Source of the DNA: Progne subis subis
Taxonomy: Eukaryota; Chordata; Aves; Passeriformes; Hirundinidae
Length of the DNA: 64,000 bases
Reading direction: 5' to 3'
Assembly (NCBI GenBank): GCA_022316685.1
Contig: JAKJHU010000133.1
Span: forward strand, 558,001 to 622,000
Shown here: positions 34,551 to 47,010 of the stretch, piece after piece
Layout: every line of letters starts with the position of its first letter
Position numbering within the stretch: position 1 is the first letter of the stretch
Program-made: the position numbers and the translations under genes
Notes under the pieces: model-generated
Told to the model about the DNA's origin: nothing
The model's database searches: none
Seen by the model: only the letters and a program-made list of their open reading frames with translations

Positions 34551-37500
34551 TTTCCCAAATTTCAGTACCCTTGCCTTGCTGCAAAGGGACATTTTCTGGT
34601 GCAAGGCTGTTCAGCTGAGAGGAACTCAAAAGCACATCACACCCAAAGCTCTGTTCCCACAGGTTTTGTGTCTTTGTTGAGAGGGCTGACACAAGACAAT
34701 GGATTTTGATTTTTCCTGTTGAGAGAGTGGGCATTGCGAGTTCTGCCACAATTTACTTACTGCCCCCTAAACTACAAACAAATCAGAGAAAAACATCATT
34801 CATCTTCTCAAGACAACAACTCCAAACAATAAAGATCAGAAAAGCAAACCCTGCAGCAGCTCAGAGTAAGGCTGAGGATTCCATTTGAAAATTTTGTCAA
34901 AATGTTTTGGGACAAACAAGAACTTCTTGAGCAAAATTAAAACTTCTGCACAAAATGTTAATCATTGCTTATTTTTTCCATTCCTTCCTCAGCATGAGAA
35001 TTCTGTTAGGTTTTGGTATCATAAACTGTTAAAATAAATAAAAAACCACCCAAAATCCAGCACTGCTTACTTTTCCCAGAGATATTCTTTCATCCAAATC
35101 CCTGTAAGTTTACTGAAAATTGTTTTAAAGCGAATGCTCAGTTTCAAGTTTAATTACTTAAAGAACAGACAATGAAAATACCCATGAGAATAGTTAGAAT
35201 GTCTCAAACCCAAACTAAGCTTTCAGAAATGGAGATGCTAAAGCAGAGCTTAGGGCTGGTACACCAGACTGAGCTGGGACAGGAGCAGGGACAAGGGAGC
35301 GAGGTGAAGCTCCAGCTTTACTTCCCACCTTGCTCATGAACTCCTGGATGAAGCCTCAGATGTGACCCACAGAGTCTCGGTGTGATGTCCCCAGGAGTCT
35401 GGGAAACCTTTAACGCTGCTGGATTTGCTCTGTGGCTGTTTACAGCTCAGGACAGGCACTTTTGTCCCCAGGGATGTCCATAGGTATGAGAAGTGTGGCA
35501 CTGGTGGAGGTTTTTGAGGTACGTGGACACCTGCCTGCCACTGTGGAGAGTACAGGGACAGGAACTTGGATCCATCCAAGGAGTTTGTTAAGCTCCTGGA
35601 TGGGTTCTGGCCGTGGAACTGCTGCAGCCTCGTGTGCGCACAGCTCTGTATCTCCACACCTCGCTGCCAGTGAGAGCTCACCTCTGCAGGATTGGATGAA
35701 CCCCAACTCTCCTGCTCCTCAGCTCTGCTCAGGCAGCGTGGCAAGGTGTGAGTGTGTGCCAGCTGCCCATGAGACACCCTCTGGGGTTTCCTTCTGGGGA
35801 GCTGTTGGGAAGCTCCAGCCATGTAATTACTGTCAGCCTGCTCCAGAGCATGGAGATCAGAGCTCAGACAGATTCCTCAGTGGAACAAAAGGGAGACTTT
35901 CTGCTGCTTCCAGTGAGCTGGACCTGAGAAGTCTCAGAATTAGCAGCCTGCTCAGGCCACAGCACAGCAAGATGCATCTCTCTGGAGCCAGGGAAGTTAA
36001 AATTAGGAACAAGGAAGTGCCCAGGTGAAGGCATTTCTCTTGCAGCATGATGGGCAGGACTCCTTGTGTGCCTTTGCAGCACTGATGAGGGCACAGGGAA
36101 CATGGGCTCAGTGACAGCTGCATTCCTGGCACCAAGGGATGGTTAACTGCTCCTCAGGGAGCTGCTGGCTCTTTCTGGAATAGATGTGCATTCTTTCTAA
36201 TAAAAGCTGTGCATGTGGGGATTGCTAATTGCTATGGCTTTCAGACAGCTCTCTACTCTCTTCTGGAAGCAGAAAAGCTGAAGTTCTTGGCACAGAGTTG
36301 TTAGTAATTATATCAATTATACTAAACAAAAACCAACCCAACAGTTCTCTCCTTTCTTCAGTGTGTGACTCTGGCTCCCTAAGTGTTTTGTGTTATGATT
36401 TATACCTGAGGTAATTGGGCCGATTAGTGGGTGAATGAGACAGCACAGGCCAGGGCTGGCTCCTCACCTTCCACGGAGATGTTTTAATCTTTATTTCACC
36501 AAATCACTCCGTTGGTTTTCCTTACAAGCTTTAACCCTTTGCTTGCTTGCAGAGGATGACGCCTCTTTCACGGCGCTGCTGGATGGCTTTGGAGAGGGCC
36601 TCGTCCCACCCTGCTGTCAGGCAGTGTTCTGGGTCTGGAGACACAGAGTGACTCCAGATGTCAGCATGGACAAGATTCCTAAGTGACTTCGCAGGCTCAA
36701 GCAAGGCTCTGCAGAGCGCTGGCCTGTGTGCTGCATGCAGAAGGAGGCGATTTTAAGTGGGACATTCAAGAACAACAGCTTATGAAAACCAGCCACTGCT
36801 GAAAGTCTCAGCTTCTGGCTTTAGAGCTTCCTCTGCTGCTGAGAGTTCCAGGGTGTTTATATGACTTCAACATGACACTGACTCCAAAGCCCTAAAAGTG
36901 CCCGCAGTCACCTCAGACTTGACTCCATTTCCCCTTTTAGGGACAACAGGGGCAGTGAGAGAGGGAGCTGCCTGGAAGAACATCCAAAGGCCGCTGGTCT
37001 GAGGCTTCTTTTTCCCTGAGCAGATGTTCACATCTGTGCAGAGGCATGGTGAGAGCAGCAGGGCAGCACAAATGTGAGTGTGCCTGAGCTTGCCACTTGC
37101 TTCCTTTGCTGCTGCTGTGGAGTGACAGCTCTGGGGAGGCAGAAGAACCTGTGTGGGGTGGGAAAGGGAAGTGTTTCCTTGGGCAGGACATTTTCAGGTC
37201 GGTTTTATATGGAGACCCAGGGCTAAGGGCCTAACATGCTTGGAAGAGCCCCTTCATTGCTTTGAATGTTGTCTGTGTTTGATAAATGCTTGAGGAGAAA
37301 TCAACTGCCCTCTTGCCAGGAGCAGTCCAGAGAGGATGGTGGGATCAGGAGCACTTCTAGAAGGAACCAGGCTTAGGGAAGTCATTTCCTAAGGAGAAAA
37401 AGCCAAGAGTGGGAGATTCCTCCTTTCCAATGAGCAGAGGACAAGGCAATGCCACCAGTGCAGCCACTGGGAGGTCTGGGCAGGGGTGGGGCATGTGCAG

Positions 37501-38067
37501 CCCCCAGTGCAGTGAGTGTGTCCTGAGGTTTGTGTTAATCCTGAGCTATGATCTGAGATCTTGTATTTTCTGTGTCACAGACACAGCAGTTTCTAAGAAT
37601 GGTCTTTTCCCAGTAAATTCTTCCTGAGTGTCTGAGAGGATGTACAAATGTGTTTCTGATCTGTTGGTAACACAACTGGCAGAATAACCAGGGGATAACC
37701 AGAACCAGTCTCTCTGTACCCCAACAGATGTACAAATCTCAGCCTATGACTGGCAGAAGCAAATTTACCTGTATCCTACCATTTCCTTCTGGCTGTGAAG
37801 CATTTACAGGGGGAGCTGCAGCCTGGGAACAAACAGAAATGCTCAATACCATGCTGTCAGGAGATATCCCAAATTTTGCTGCTGTTTTTTCCTTCTTCAC
37901 ACACATCAGAGGCAGTAAGAGCTGTCTGTCTGGAAGTCTTAGGCCACTGGTGCAGGAACCGGCCTGCAGCATAGACTGGGATGTTCCCCACAGCCCACTC
38001 ACCACAGGGCACTGGGACCTCAAACTGCAGCCCACCCTCACAGTATTTTTTGCAACATATTGGGTTT

Positions 38068-38901
38068 TTACCCCCGTTGATAAAGCTGGAGGAGAGTTGC
38101 CACTGAAGATTGCACTGCGTGGTGCAGGGCTGGGCTGTTCTCTCTCCAGACCAGGGAGCTCCTCTGTGGTTCTCTGTCCACAGCAGAACACAGGACACAA
38201 AGAACATTCTGGAGGGAGAGCTGTGGCCATTGAAGGTGTGAGGGCTGGGCCAGCAGCACGGTGAGGAAGCGCTGGTTGCTCACCCCTCCCACCACACCCC
38301 TGAGACACCAGAGAGGAGCTGCTGTCTCCCTGGCCCCAGCGTACATGTGTGTCAGCTGAACAGAGCTGAGCTCACCAGAAATGTCTAATTGGTGCCTTCG
38401 GGCAGTCGTGTCTCTCTTCCTGTCTGAGTTTATCTTGAAAGGCTCGATTGAGTTACCTCCTCTTCCATAACAGGATCTAAGTTCCTTGTAGTAACATAAG
38501 AAGGAGATGATGTCACTGCAGCTCAACTTCTCTGATAACTTACTAATGACTGGGGCCAACACCTCAGCTCCCTTCTCAGGCAAAGCTCCCAGGCTGAGTA
38601 AGTCCCTGGCTGGTGAGCTCACGGGGAAATGGTGTGCAAGGAGCTGAGGGCACGGACAGGGAGGACGGCGCTGGGGTCTCCCTGCTCCAGGCCACTCTGT
38701 CCCCCACTGCCACACTGCCCTGCAAACCAGCTCCACACGTGCTGCTCTTTGTGCTTTGATCAGCGCTTGCTGGGGCCTGACACACGGGGACAGGAGGGTC
38801 TGGGTCCCTGAGCCTGCCCAGAGAAGCCAGGGGAGGAGCAGAGTTCTTCTACCAGCGAATACCAGCTGGGGCAGGACAAAGACAGGGACTGCAGGGCTCA
38901 C
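38068..38901 (-). other. Longest non-repeat open frame (277 codons), not recognised; probably chance
   Basis: The frame opens MSPAVPVFVLPQLVFAGRRT and runs to 38068 without a stop. It shows no signal peptide of typical form, no domain, no leucine-rich repeat, and no splice sites matching an LGR6 exon. The middle (SDIISFLCYYKELRSCYGRG) is less biased than the GC-rich ends. GC-rich intron can leave frames this long by chance. It is listed so that it can be tested, not as a gene. Confidence 0.12.
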
Positions 38902-38995
38902 CTGGAAAGGGGAAAACTGGGTTAAACTTGTGCCTGCCTGTTATGTCCTTGCTGCCATAATGTATTGTAGATTTGGTGGGAGAATGGAACTGTTG

Positions 38996-39443
38996 GGGTG
39001 GTCCCAGAGGAGGCCATGCTGAGGGCTGGAACCCTTCTGCTCTGGAAACAGCCTGAGGCAGCTGGGGCTGCTCAGCCTGGGGAAGAGAAGGCTCTGGGGA
39101 AACCTCAGAGCTCCTTGTCGTGCCTAAAGGGGGCCTATAAGAAAGATGGGGACAGAGTTTGTAGTGGGGTCTGTAGCAATGGGACAAGGGGTGGTGGTTT
39201 TAAACTAAAAGAGGGGAGCTTCAGACTAGATATAAAGAAGAATTTTTTTACAGTAAGATGGTGAAACACCAGCACAGGCTGCTCAGGGAAGTGGTGGGTC
39301 TCCTTTCCCTGGAAACCTTCAGGGTTGGATGGGGCTCTGAGCAGCCTGGAGTAGTTGAAGATGTCCTTGCTCATTGCAGGGGATTGGCCAAAATGACCTT
39401 TAAATAAGTCGCTTTCAACCCAAAGCATTCTATGATTTTGTGA
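38996..39443 (+). mobile_element. CR1 LINE fragment (about 450 bp)
   Basis: One of the two longest CR1 copies here. The plus strand reads 'gctggggctgctcagcctgg', 'ggtggttttaaactaaaaga', 'gaagaatttttttacagtaa', 'gatgtccttgctcattgcag' and ends 'aaagcattctatgattttgt'. It covers the end of the ORF2 region and the 3' UTR. Its tail matches a different CR1 subfamily from most other copies here (the gaagatgtcc-ctgctcattgcagg type). Confidence 0.93.
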
Positions 39444-40227
39444 ATGACACAGTTGTAGGCCAGCTCCTACACCTGGGATCTCTGCCGTGCCACAGAAAGG
39501 CTCACAGCCCTCAAGCAAGACTCACAAGTGCTGCCTGGCTCCATTTCCAGCTGGAAACTTGTGAAAACCATTCCAGGCAGTGAATGGAGGCTCAAGACAC
39601 AAACATGTTTGCAGTTGGCTGTGGAACAGGACCCGGTGAGAAAGTTTGCAGGGCTCTGTTTGGACTGCAATGAGTCTTCACTCCTGACTCAATGGGGCAT
39701 GTTTCTGTGGGAAGCTCTCCACGAGAGATGCTCAGGAAATGAAATCAGAGCAATACCTAGACTCCACACAAAGTGCCTTTGGTGTAGACAAGAGGGCTTT
39801 GTTATCCCCAGTTGCAAACACCTCCAAAACCCCTCAGGTCAGAACGGTACAAGAAGGATTGCCAAAATCTCAGTGCAGCTACAGAAACTGCTGAAAGCTG
39901 GGCAGCTGAGCCAGCTCCCCAACCAGCCTCTCCCTGGGCCCTGGCATTGCCCCCTTGGCCATGGTGCCAGGCTCAGGGAAAAGGAGAAGGGGCAGGAAGC
40001 AGCTGGAGGCTGAGCAGAGGGGCTCAGAGGCTCCCCAGGCAGTGGCGCCCGCATATTCGCTGGGAAACAAACATGGTGTTTGTGAAGCATGAGGCACCTG
40101 GGAAAGGGAAGGGAGAGCAGCCCTTGGGACAGAAGGAGCAGGATGTGCTGTGCTCTGGGGACACAAGCTCTGAACAGATCTAGGCACACTGGAGTGCAGG
40201 GTCCAGCTCTGGGGCCCTCAGCAAAGA

Positions 40228-40703
40228 AACACAGGAGCGTGTTTGTGTGGGTCCAGAGGAGCCCACGGAGCTGCTCTGAGGGCTGGAGCTGCTCTGCTCT
40301 GCTCTGGAGCCAGGCTGGGAGAGCTGGGGGTGCTCACCTGGAGAGGAGAAGGCTCCAGGGAGATCTCAGAGACCCCTCCAGTGCCTGAAGGGGCTCCAGG
40401 AGAGCTGGAGAGGGACTAGGGACAAGGGATGGAGGGACAGGACACAGGGAATGGCTCCCACTGCCAGAGATATTGGGATATTGGGAAGGAATTGTTCCCT
40501 GTGAGGGTGGTGAGGCCCTGGCACAGGGTGCCCAGAGAAGCTGTGGCTGCCCTGGATCCCTGGAATTGTCCAAGGTCAGGCTGGACAGGGCTTGGAGCAG
40601 CCTGGGACAGTGGAAGGTGCCCCTGCCCAAGGCAGGGGTGGAACAAGTTGAGCCTTAAGGTTTCTTTATACATAAACCATTCCAGAATTCCATGATTCTA
40701 TGA
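40228..40703 (+). mobile_element. CR1 LINE fragment (about 475 bp)
   Basis: The longest CR1 copy in the window. Plus-strand motifs in order are 'gggtccagaggagcccacgg', 'ctccagtgcctgaaggggct', 'tattgggaaggaattgttcc', 'ggccctggcacagggtgccc' and the terminal 'aattccatgattctatga'. It is 5'-truncated with no intact frame. Confidence 0.93.
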
Positions 40704-41153
40704 CAGATGTTGCCAGTTTAAATATGTCCATTCCTTGCTCGTCTCCCTATCTCCAATTCACCTGAAGCTCCTCTTGGTTCGTCAGGAGTCAGCTTACACA
40801 CCAGTGCTTGCACACCTGGGACCCACCGTCCTTGGCACTGACATTTTATGGAACAACTGCTGTTCTGTCCTTTCTATTGAGTCATCACCAGGGGCACGCA
40901 GCACGCCCTGGGGCTCATGTGGGTAAGGGGCTGAGCTAAGGTTCCTGCCATTGCCTGGGTTGTGCCATGACGAAGGTTAATGGAAACACCTTGGAACTTA
41001 CTTCATGACTTGATCAGGCAGGAGTGTGGATGTGAGCTGTGATTATTATTTATTGAGTGCTTACAGTGTGCCCAGGACAAACACTGAGGGCAGCCAAGGC
41101 AGCACGTGCCTCTTCCTGAAAGCTCTTACAGCCTGAGATGGGAAGTGACAGTG

Positions 41154-41531
41154 TGATGCCTTGAGAGGCTGCCTAGAGCAGAGGCTGGACAGTGTTGAAG
41201 GAATAAAGGAGGAATTTATTAAAAGGCCTTCAAAGGATACACCTTGGGCAGTACAAGAGCCCGACTGTGGCTCTACCCAACATGGACCTAAGATGGTCAC
41301 AAGGCCTCACACTTTTATAAGTTTTTGTCTATTTACATATTGGTGTTAATTGTCCAATTACAGCTTCAGATTATGAAGTCCCATCCTCCCAGCTCTCCTC
41401 AATTCTCTTGGTTGTACTTTTTGGGCCTGAAGTTGCAAAGGTGTCCTTGGGCCTGTTTTGTCTGACTACACTGTGAAGAGAACCTGCTAACACTTTATAT
41501 GAAGTTCAGAGTTACACACTAATGCAGCACA
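41154..41531 (-). mobile_element. LTR-like element A, solo, minus-oriented (378 bp)
   Basis: Read on the minus strand it begins TGTGCTGCATTAGTG and ends AAGGCATCA, giving the TG…CA ends of a retroviral LTR. Inside are a TATA box (cttataaaagtgtgag) and, about 110 bases further on, a polyadenylation signal (cttttaataaattcc). It aligns along its whole length with element B at 41571-41974 in the opposite orientation, with moderate divergence. No internal retroviral genes are attached, so it is a solo or rearranged LTR of an avian endogenous element. The family name could not be fixed. Confidence 0.75.
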
Positions 41532-41570
41532 GTGATGCCTTAAGTTTTAGCTTCCATGTTTTTCACATTC

Positions 41571-41974
41571 TGTGCTGCTCAGGGGTGCAGTTCTGAGCCT
41601 CACATTAAGTGCCAGTAAGCTCTTTTCACAGAGTAGGTAGATAAAACAAATCTTTTCCTGCTGAAGACCAAGGACAACTTTCAGGCCCAAAAGTACAAAC
41701 AACAGTGGCTGAAGGGAGGAACAAGAAGGATGGGACCTCACAACCCAAAGCCGTAATTGGACAATTGAACCCCAATATGCAAATGGACCCAAACTCATAA
41801 AAGTGTGAGAACTTGTGACTGTCCATTTTGTGACCATTCTTAGTCCACCTTGGGTGTAGCCCTGGCCAGGCCCTGTCCTGCCCAAGGTGTATCCTAAAGG
41901 CCTTTCAGTAAATCCTTACTTTATTCTCCGGCTCTGTCCAGTCTCTGTTCCAGGTCAGCCTTCCCAAGGCATCA
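41571..41974 (+). mobile_element. LTR-like element B, solo, plus-oriented (404 bp)
   Basis: Begins TGTGCTGCTCAGGGG and ends CCCAAGGCATCA, matching both ends of element A. It has a TATA-like 'actcataaaagtgtgag' and an AGTAAA in place of A's AATAAA polyadenylation signal. The block 'taattggacaattg' and 'gtatcctaaaggcctttcag' are shared with A. It is separated from A by 39 bases, and the two are head to head. No clear target-site duplication flanks B alone ('cacattc' before, 'atagaat' after). Confidence 0.75.
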
Positions 41975-44900
41975 ATAGAATCTGGAAAACATGAAAGTTA
42001 AAAATTAAGGTATCAAGGATGTTTGAGAGGGATATGAAGGTGAAGTCAAGTTTCAGTGTTTGTCAAGAGTCTCTTCTGAGGGACCTCTGCTTATTGAAAG
42101 GTGAATTCTGCCATCACTGCAGCGTGAGCGGAGAAAGGTGGAAATAATCTGGGGAGATATGTGGCCACCAATGGCCACAGTCAACACAGAGAAGTTTGGA
42201 GATGACTGCAGTGCCTCATGGGCATAGCCAGGCAGCTCTAGCCACTGCCAAGCTGCTGGATAAGCACCGCTCCAAACACCCACCTCTTCATCAGCAGCAC
42301 AAGTGGGAGTTCTGGAGGTGCTGGGGTGTGGCAGGGGAGTCCCTTACCATCACTCCCTTCCAAGTGCTGCCAACCACCAGCTCAATGAATGGGAAAATCA
42401 GAAAGTGAAGTCTCAAGAGAGAAGATGACATCATGGACATGCTGGCACAACTCAAGGTCACTGGGGCCTGAATGACCCTCTCTCTGCACATTCCAGGAAA
42501 GGATTTCAAAAGAGAGGAAGCTGCTGCTTTTTAAACATTGTGAGCACAGATGAGGCACCTGATGCAGCTGGGGCAGTTTCTCTGTCTTGTATCTACATAC
42601 ACCATCCCTGAGGAGACACCAATTCATGCAGACACTTATTTTTCTGTATTATTTTCCAGTTCTTGCCTGAAGTTTGCTAGACTTTGGGCCTGGTAAACCA
42701 CCCAACACTCTTGCCTTCCTGGGAGATGAATCCTGGGATCCTTCACAGCACTGACACTTACAAGCATGACATACATGGGCATTGCCTTTACATAAACTTC
42801 ACAGTAACTCATTGCTGAAAAACAGCAAGTAATGAATGAAAAACAAATGCAGCGGGGATTTCCTGTGGCACTGCTAAAGTGAACTGCTCCTTGTGTGTGG
42901 TCATTAAATCTTTCTCTCAAAAATGCCATTGAGACCATTGTACTGGGATAACCACATTGCATTTCATGTTTTTTTACTGCTAAGCAGAAAAGACTCTAAT
43001 CTGACCAGCTGACTTCCTCCTACTGACAGGAAAAATATCCATGTCTGCGATGCACACCCTAGCCATGCCTCCCTTCTGACTTACTCCCAGAACAGTGGTT
43101 GCAAATTCAAATCCCTCCAGCTCTGGAGTGTAGAGAAATCCATCCCTGGTTAGAGGGTAAGCTGCTCCTTGCATTTGTGTTTTTGGGCAAGATGCTCTCC
43201 TCTGATAGATTTCCCTGAAGGCTACACAAATGTGTGCTGGGTCACGTGCAGGGGGCTGTGGGGAGCAGAGATGCTCAGCTCTGCTTTGGTACCCCTGCTG
43301 TGAGGGGTGTGTCAGCTTGGAGTGCTGATTTTGCTGGATAAAAGGGAGGGGTAGGGACCGGGACATTTTTCTTCTGCCTTCCAAGTGCAGGAAAACCACA
43401 TCTCACCCAGCCTTATCCACATAGAACCTGAAAGCAGATACTAGGGTCTTTCTGTGGCCAGAAGAGAAAACCAGATTTCTCCAGAGAGTGATTCATCCCT
43501 CAGAAAGGGCTCAGAGATAACAGGGATGATTCACCCTCTGCAGATGCTGAGCATTTTCCACTGCTGCTGGGGTGAGGTAATATCTAGACAGCCACAGTCA
43601 GAGGGACAAATCCACCTGGTCTGCCTGAGGGAGACTGTGGGCACGGCAGAAACTTACCCAAAGTGAAGGGAGGTTGTGCAGTGAGGCCATGGTGGTGACT
43701 CAGAAGAATCTGATCTCCTTCTTGGCAGTATTTTAGGATCCTGCACCACGAGGGAAGGATCCAGCACCCCAGTCACAGCAGAGGCACAAAGACAGCAGTT
43801 CCCTGGTCCCAGGCACTCAACATCCCAACTACAAACCCAGCCCAGGCTCCTTTGTAGCTGTGCCAAGCACCACCGTGGCTGATCCCCCCACTGTCACCTG
43901 TGGGCTGCAGGGGAGCTGATTCTCTTGGCTCCTAGCAAGAACACAGTGACCAGGATTGGTTCTTCCCCAGTAAAAGATAGCGATGCGTGTTCTGCCAAGT
44001 GGATTTACCATTGGCTTTTGAAAATACATTGTTGCTCTTCATGGCAGGAAAAGTTGTTTTCAGGGGTACTGGGAAGCGCACTCTAAACAGCATGGGGACA
44101 TGAGCCGAATGGCCAAGAGAGCTGCTGGAATAGGAAATAAGGTCCAGCCATGCACTTTGTTTCCCAGTCAGGGATATTCTTGAACCCAGACCTGGGATTT
44201 GGATCAGGTCCATATAAACAGAGGAACGAGGCCCAAATCTGAGCACTGAACTGCATTTGCATTCTAATGCACCTTTTTCTCCTGAAATCTCGTCTGATCT
44301 TCCTAAGCTATTATTGTCAGTCCTGGTGAAAAACACAAATCTCCAATGGCAGCTCAGACTGGGTGGAGGGAAGAGCTAGGGCATGGAGGGTTGGATGACC
44401 ATGGTGCACAGAACCAGAAAAATCTTATCTGTTCAAAGTCTGTGCCAAAAAGCAGTTATTCCTCTGAATTTGCTTTATCATTGATGAACCAAATTATGAG
44501 AAGTGGCCTCAGGAGAAGACATCAGTCCCTTCCAGGGACGTCAACCCACCTGAATCAAAATTGTATCATCTCTTCCCTGTCTGTGCCCTGGCTCAACTGC
44601 ACAATCCACAGGGGCCACTGTGCCATTTCCAGGTGACTCCCAGACTGCACAAGCTGTACGTGGGAGGAGGGATCATGGCAGTGCAGCCAGAGAGGCTCCT
44701 GCTTCCATACAGCTATGAGGAGCACTAGCAGCAGCCAAACTTCAGCAAAGACTCACCACACCATGGCTACATCAGTGCCTGAAAATTAACTTCAGTACAT
44801 CCAGATGTGTGGCACATCTGCCTGCAGCATTTACTTGAATGTGGTAAATGTTGCAGACTATGTCCTTTGTAGAAATACTATTAAAGCCTGAAATGCCAGA

Positions 44901-45689
44901 ATGGAGATAAGACTTCTGAAAACAGGAGTGGGGACAAAACTCCACTGACTGGTTGTGCTGCTGTCCAGAGCTGGCTGCTGGGAAGAGGGGCCTCAGGGAG
45001 AAGGGGATTTCAGAGATGGGACAGGAGGGTTTTGAGCAGCCTGTGCCCTCTCAAGTGGAAAGACAGCACGCTGCTGACACTGTGATACCCATCCTGGGCT
45101 CCTTTTCCTGCAGGAATGCTTTCTGTCCACAGAGGGGAAATCCGAGGTCCTGTGTGCTCAGCAGCAGCAATCACCAGGGAAACATTTGCAGCCACTTTGC
45201 TTCAGTCCATCTTCATATACTCCATCAGAGCTGCCTCACTGCTCTCCCCTGAGCTCCCTTTCCTTGTGCTCCAGAAAGATTCTGTAGCCAGTAAATCAGA
45301 GCTGAGGTGCTCTTACCACAAGACAGCTTCCTGTGCCAACATTGTAAGTCACTGCTACATTGTACTGACTATAGGTACCTCTTTTTTGGTAGCTTTTATC
45401 CTCTAACCAACCAATGGGAACAACACCTTCCCAAAACCTCACAGCATCATGTGTGATTTAGCGAGAAGAATATTGCTGTGAACAGCAAACTGTCAAATCT
45501 CAACCAGATCAAAGAAGTGAAATGAGGAATGAACTGACTGAGCTCTTCAGGCCATGTTGATTCCAAAGGAATTTTTTTCTTCCTTCTGTCATAAGAATTT
45601 ATATGCTTGTGAGAATCTGATCTGGCGGGAAGAGCCTTCCTCCTTTGTCTACATCAAAGTCCACATGTTCTCAAATTGCTATAAGTCAT

Positions 45690-46020
45690 TTTTTGCATTT
45701 TAATCTCTGGCCATATGTATGAAAATAATTACCTGCCTTAAGGGACAGGGGATGAAGCAGCCTTTATTGCATTTCCACAGGAGTCCAAATGGTGGTAAAC
45801 TAATGGGATGGAGGAAGTGGATTGTTCTAGTTAGAGGCGCAATTAACCTGTACACAGGGAATTACACGTCAGGCTGATTTAGCACTTACTGATTATGGCT
45901 CGAGTACAGCTGGGTTGAAATCAGAATATAACAGGAAATTACACCTTTAGCAATCAGGAAAAGGATTTCAGTATTTTTAAGAACAACGTCTATGGCGCAG
46001 TTTCTCCTCCAGTTTGCACC
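45690..46020. promoter_or_regulatory. Candidate intronic regulatory element (speculative)
   Basis: This is repeat-free, AT-leaning sequence with several short motifs typical of conserved non-coding DNA: 'aaataattacctgccttaag', 'gaggcgcaattaacctgtac' and 'caggaaattacacctttagc'. It differs in composition from the CR1-rich flanks. No conservation data are available. Confidence 0.22.
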
Positions 46021-46729
46021 CCTCAGGGTGTGAAGCTGGATGAGCAGAGGACAGCACTGCTGTCATGCAAGGGTCAGAAACAGAGAAGGTGCCAGTTGGT
46101 GGGGACGGTGCTGATGGGACCAGAGCACTCCTCAGGGGACACTGTGGCTGATTTCAGCCGGGAACAGCAGGTTTGTGGCAGAGTGGCAGGAGAATTCTGC
46201 AAATATTCCAGAGGGATGCAAGACTGTGATGGAGAAAGGGGAACTAAAATGAGAGCAAGGACAGGATCGCATGGGGAGAAGCAGTTACTTTTCTGCACAC
46301 AGCAGGAGTTGTCAAGAGACAGAAGATGGATGGAGGTTGTTTTCCTGAATGCCATCAAGCCAAACAGCAAGAGAGTCAATCCTTGTGGGATACACAGCTA
46401 GGGAATTACCCACAAGGCTTGCAGCCAAGTGTTTGCCAGCAGAATGGAGCATCTTGCCAGAAACACAAGAGAAAACCCAAAGTGCAGTGTGGAAAGGAGG
46501 CAAGGGGAGCTCAATCTCATGGTGCAGGATCTTGAGGCTCTAACTCTTCTGCCTGGCACTAAATCCTCCCTTCCCCCACCAGGCTGATACAGACAACGCT
46601 CACCCCGAAAGCCAGACACATGCTAAGCACCTTCCCAAAATGCTGATCTGCAAGAAACTCCCAAAAAAGCTTTCCATAGGCATTTGGAAAAGAAAAACCA
46701 GGAGTTTATCTTGATCTCTTAATCCACCA

Positions 46730-47010
46730 GGTTTCTTTTCTCTCTGCTTTCTCTACCTCGACAAGCTTGGTAATTATAATTTATAGCACCTGCTCACTTT
46801 GAAATACCTTGGACTCTTTCTGCCTGGCAGAGGAACAGACACAGTGCCCATCTGCTTTAGGTAAGTGCTCACAAACCACAAAGTCGTTAATTAGACTGAC
46901 ACACGACTCTTCCAGAACGCACACGGTATGTTGTTAGTGCACCTAGAAACCACCGGCAGCCAGACACCCTGCCAGGGGATCACAACTGGATCCCAGCATT
47001 ACGTAAGGCC
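46730..47010. promoter_or_regulatory. Candidate intronic regulatory element (speculative)
   Basis: This repeat-free stretch has 'cttggtaattataatttata', 'aaagtcgttaattagactga' and 'cagcattacgtaaggccttg'. The AT-rich homeodomain-like motifs and isolated CpGs resemble a conserved non-coding element. This is inference only. Confidence 0.22.

Noticed and set aside
38068..38901. 277-codon minus-strand frame, same strand as LGR6
   Set aside because: No recognisable domain, no matching splice signals, GC-rich intron. Kept only as a low-confidence feature.
44930..45100. Possible CR1 body fragment
   Set aside because: Only scattered short matches, no terminal motif.
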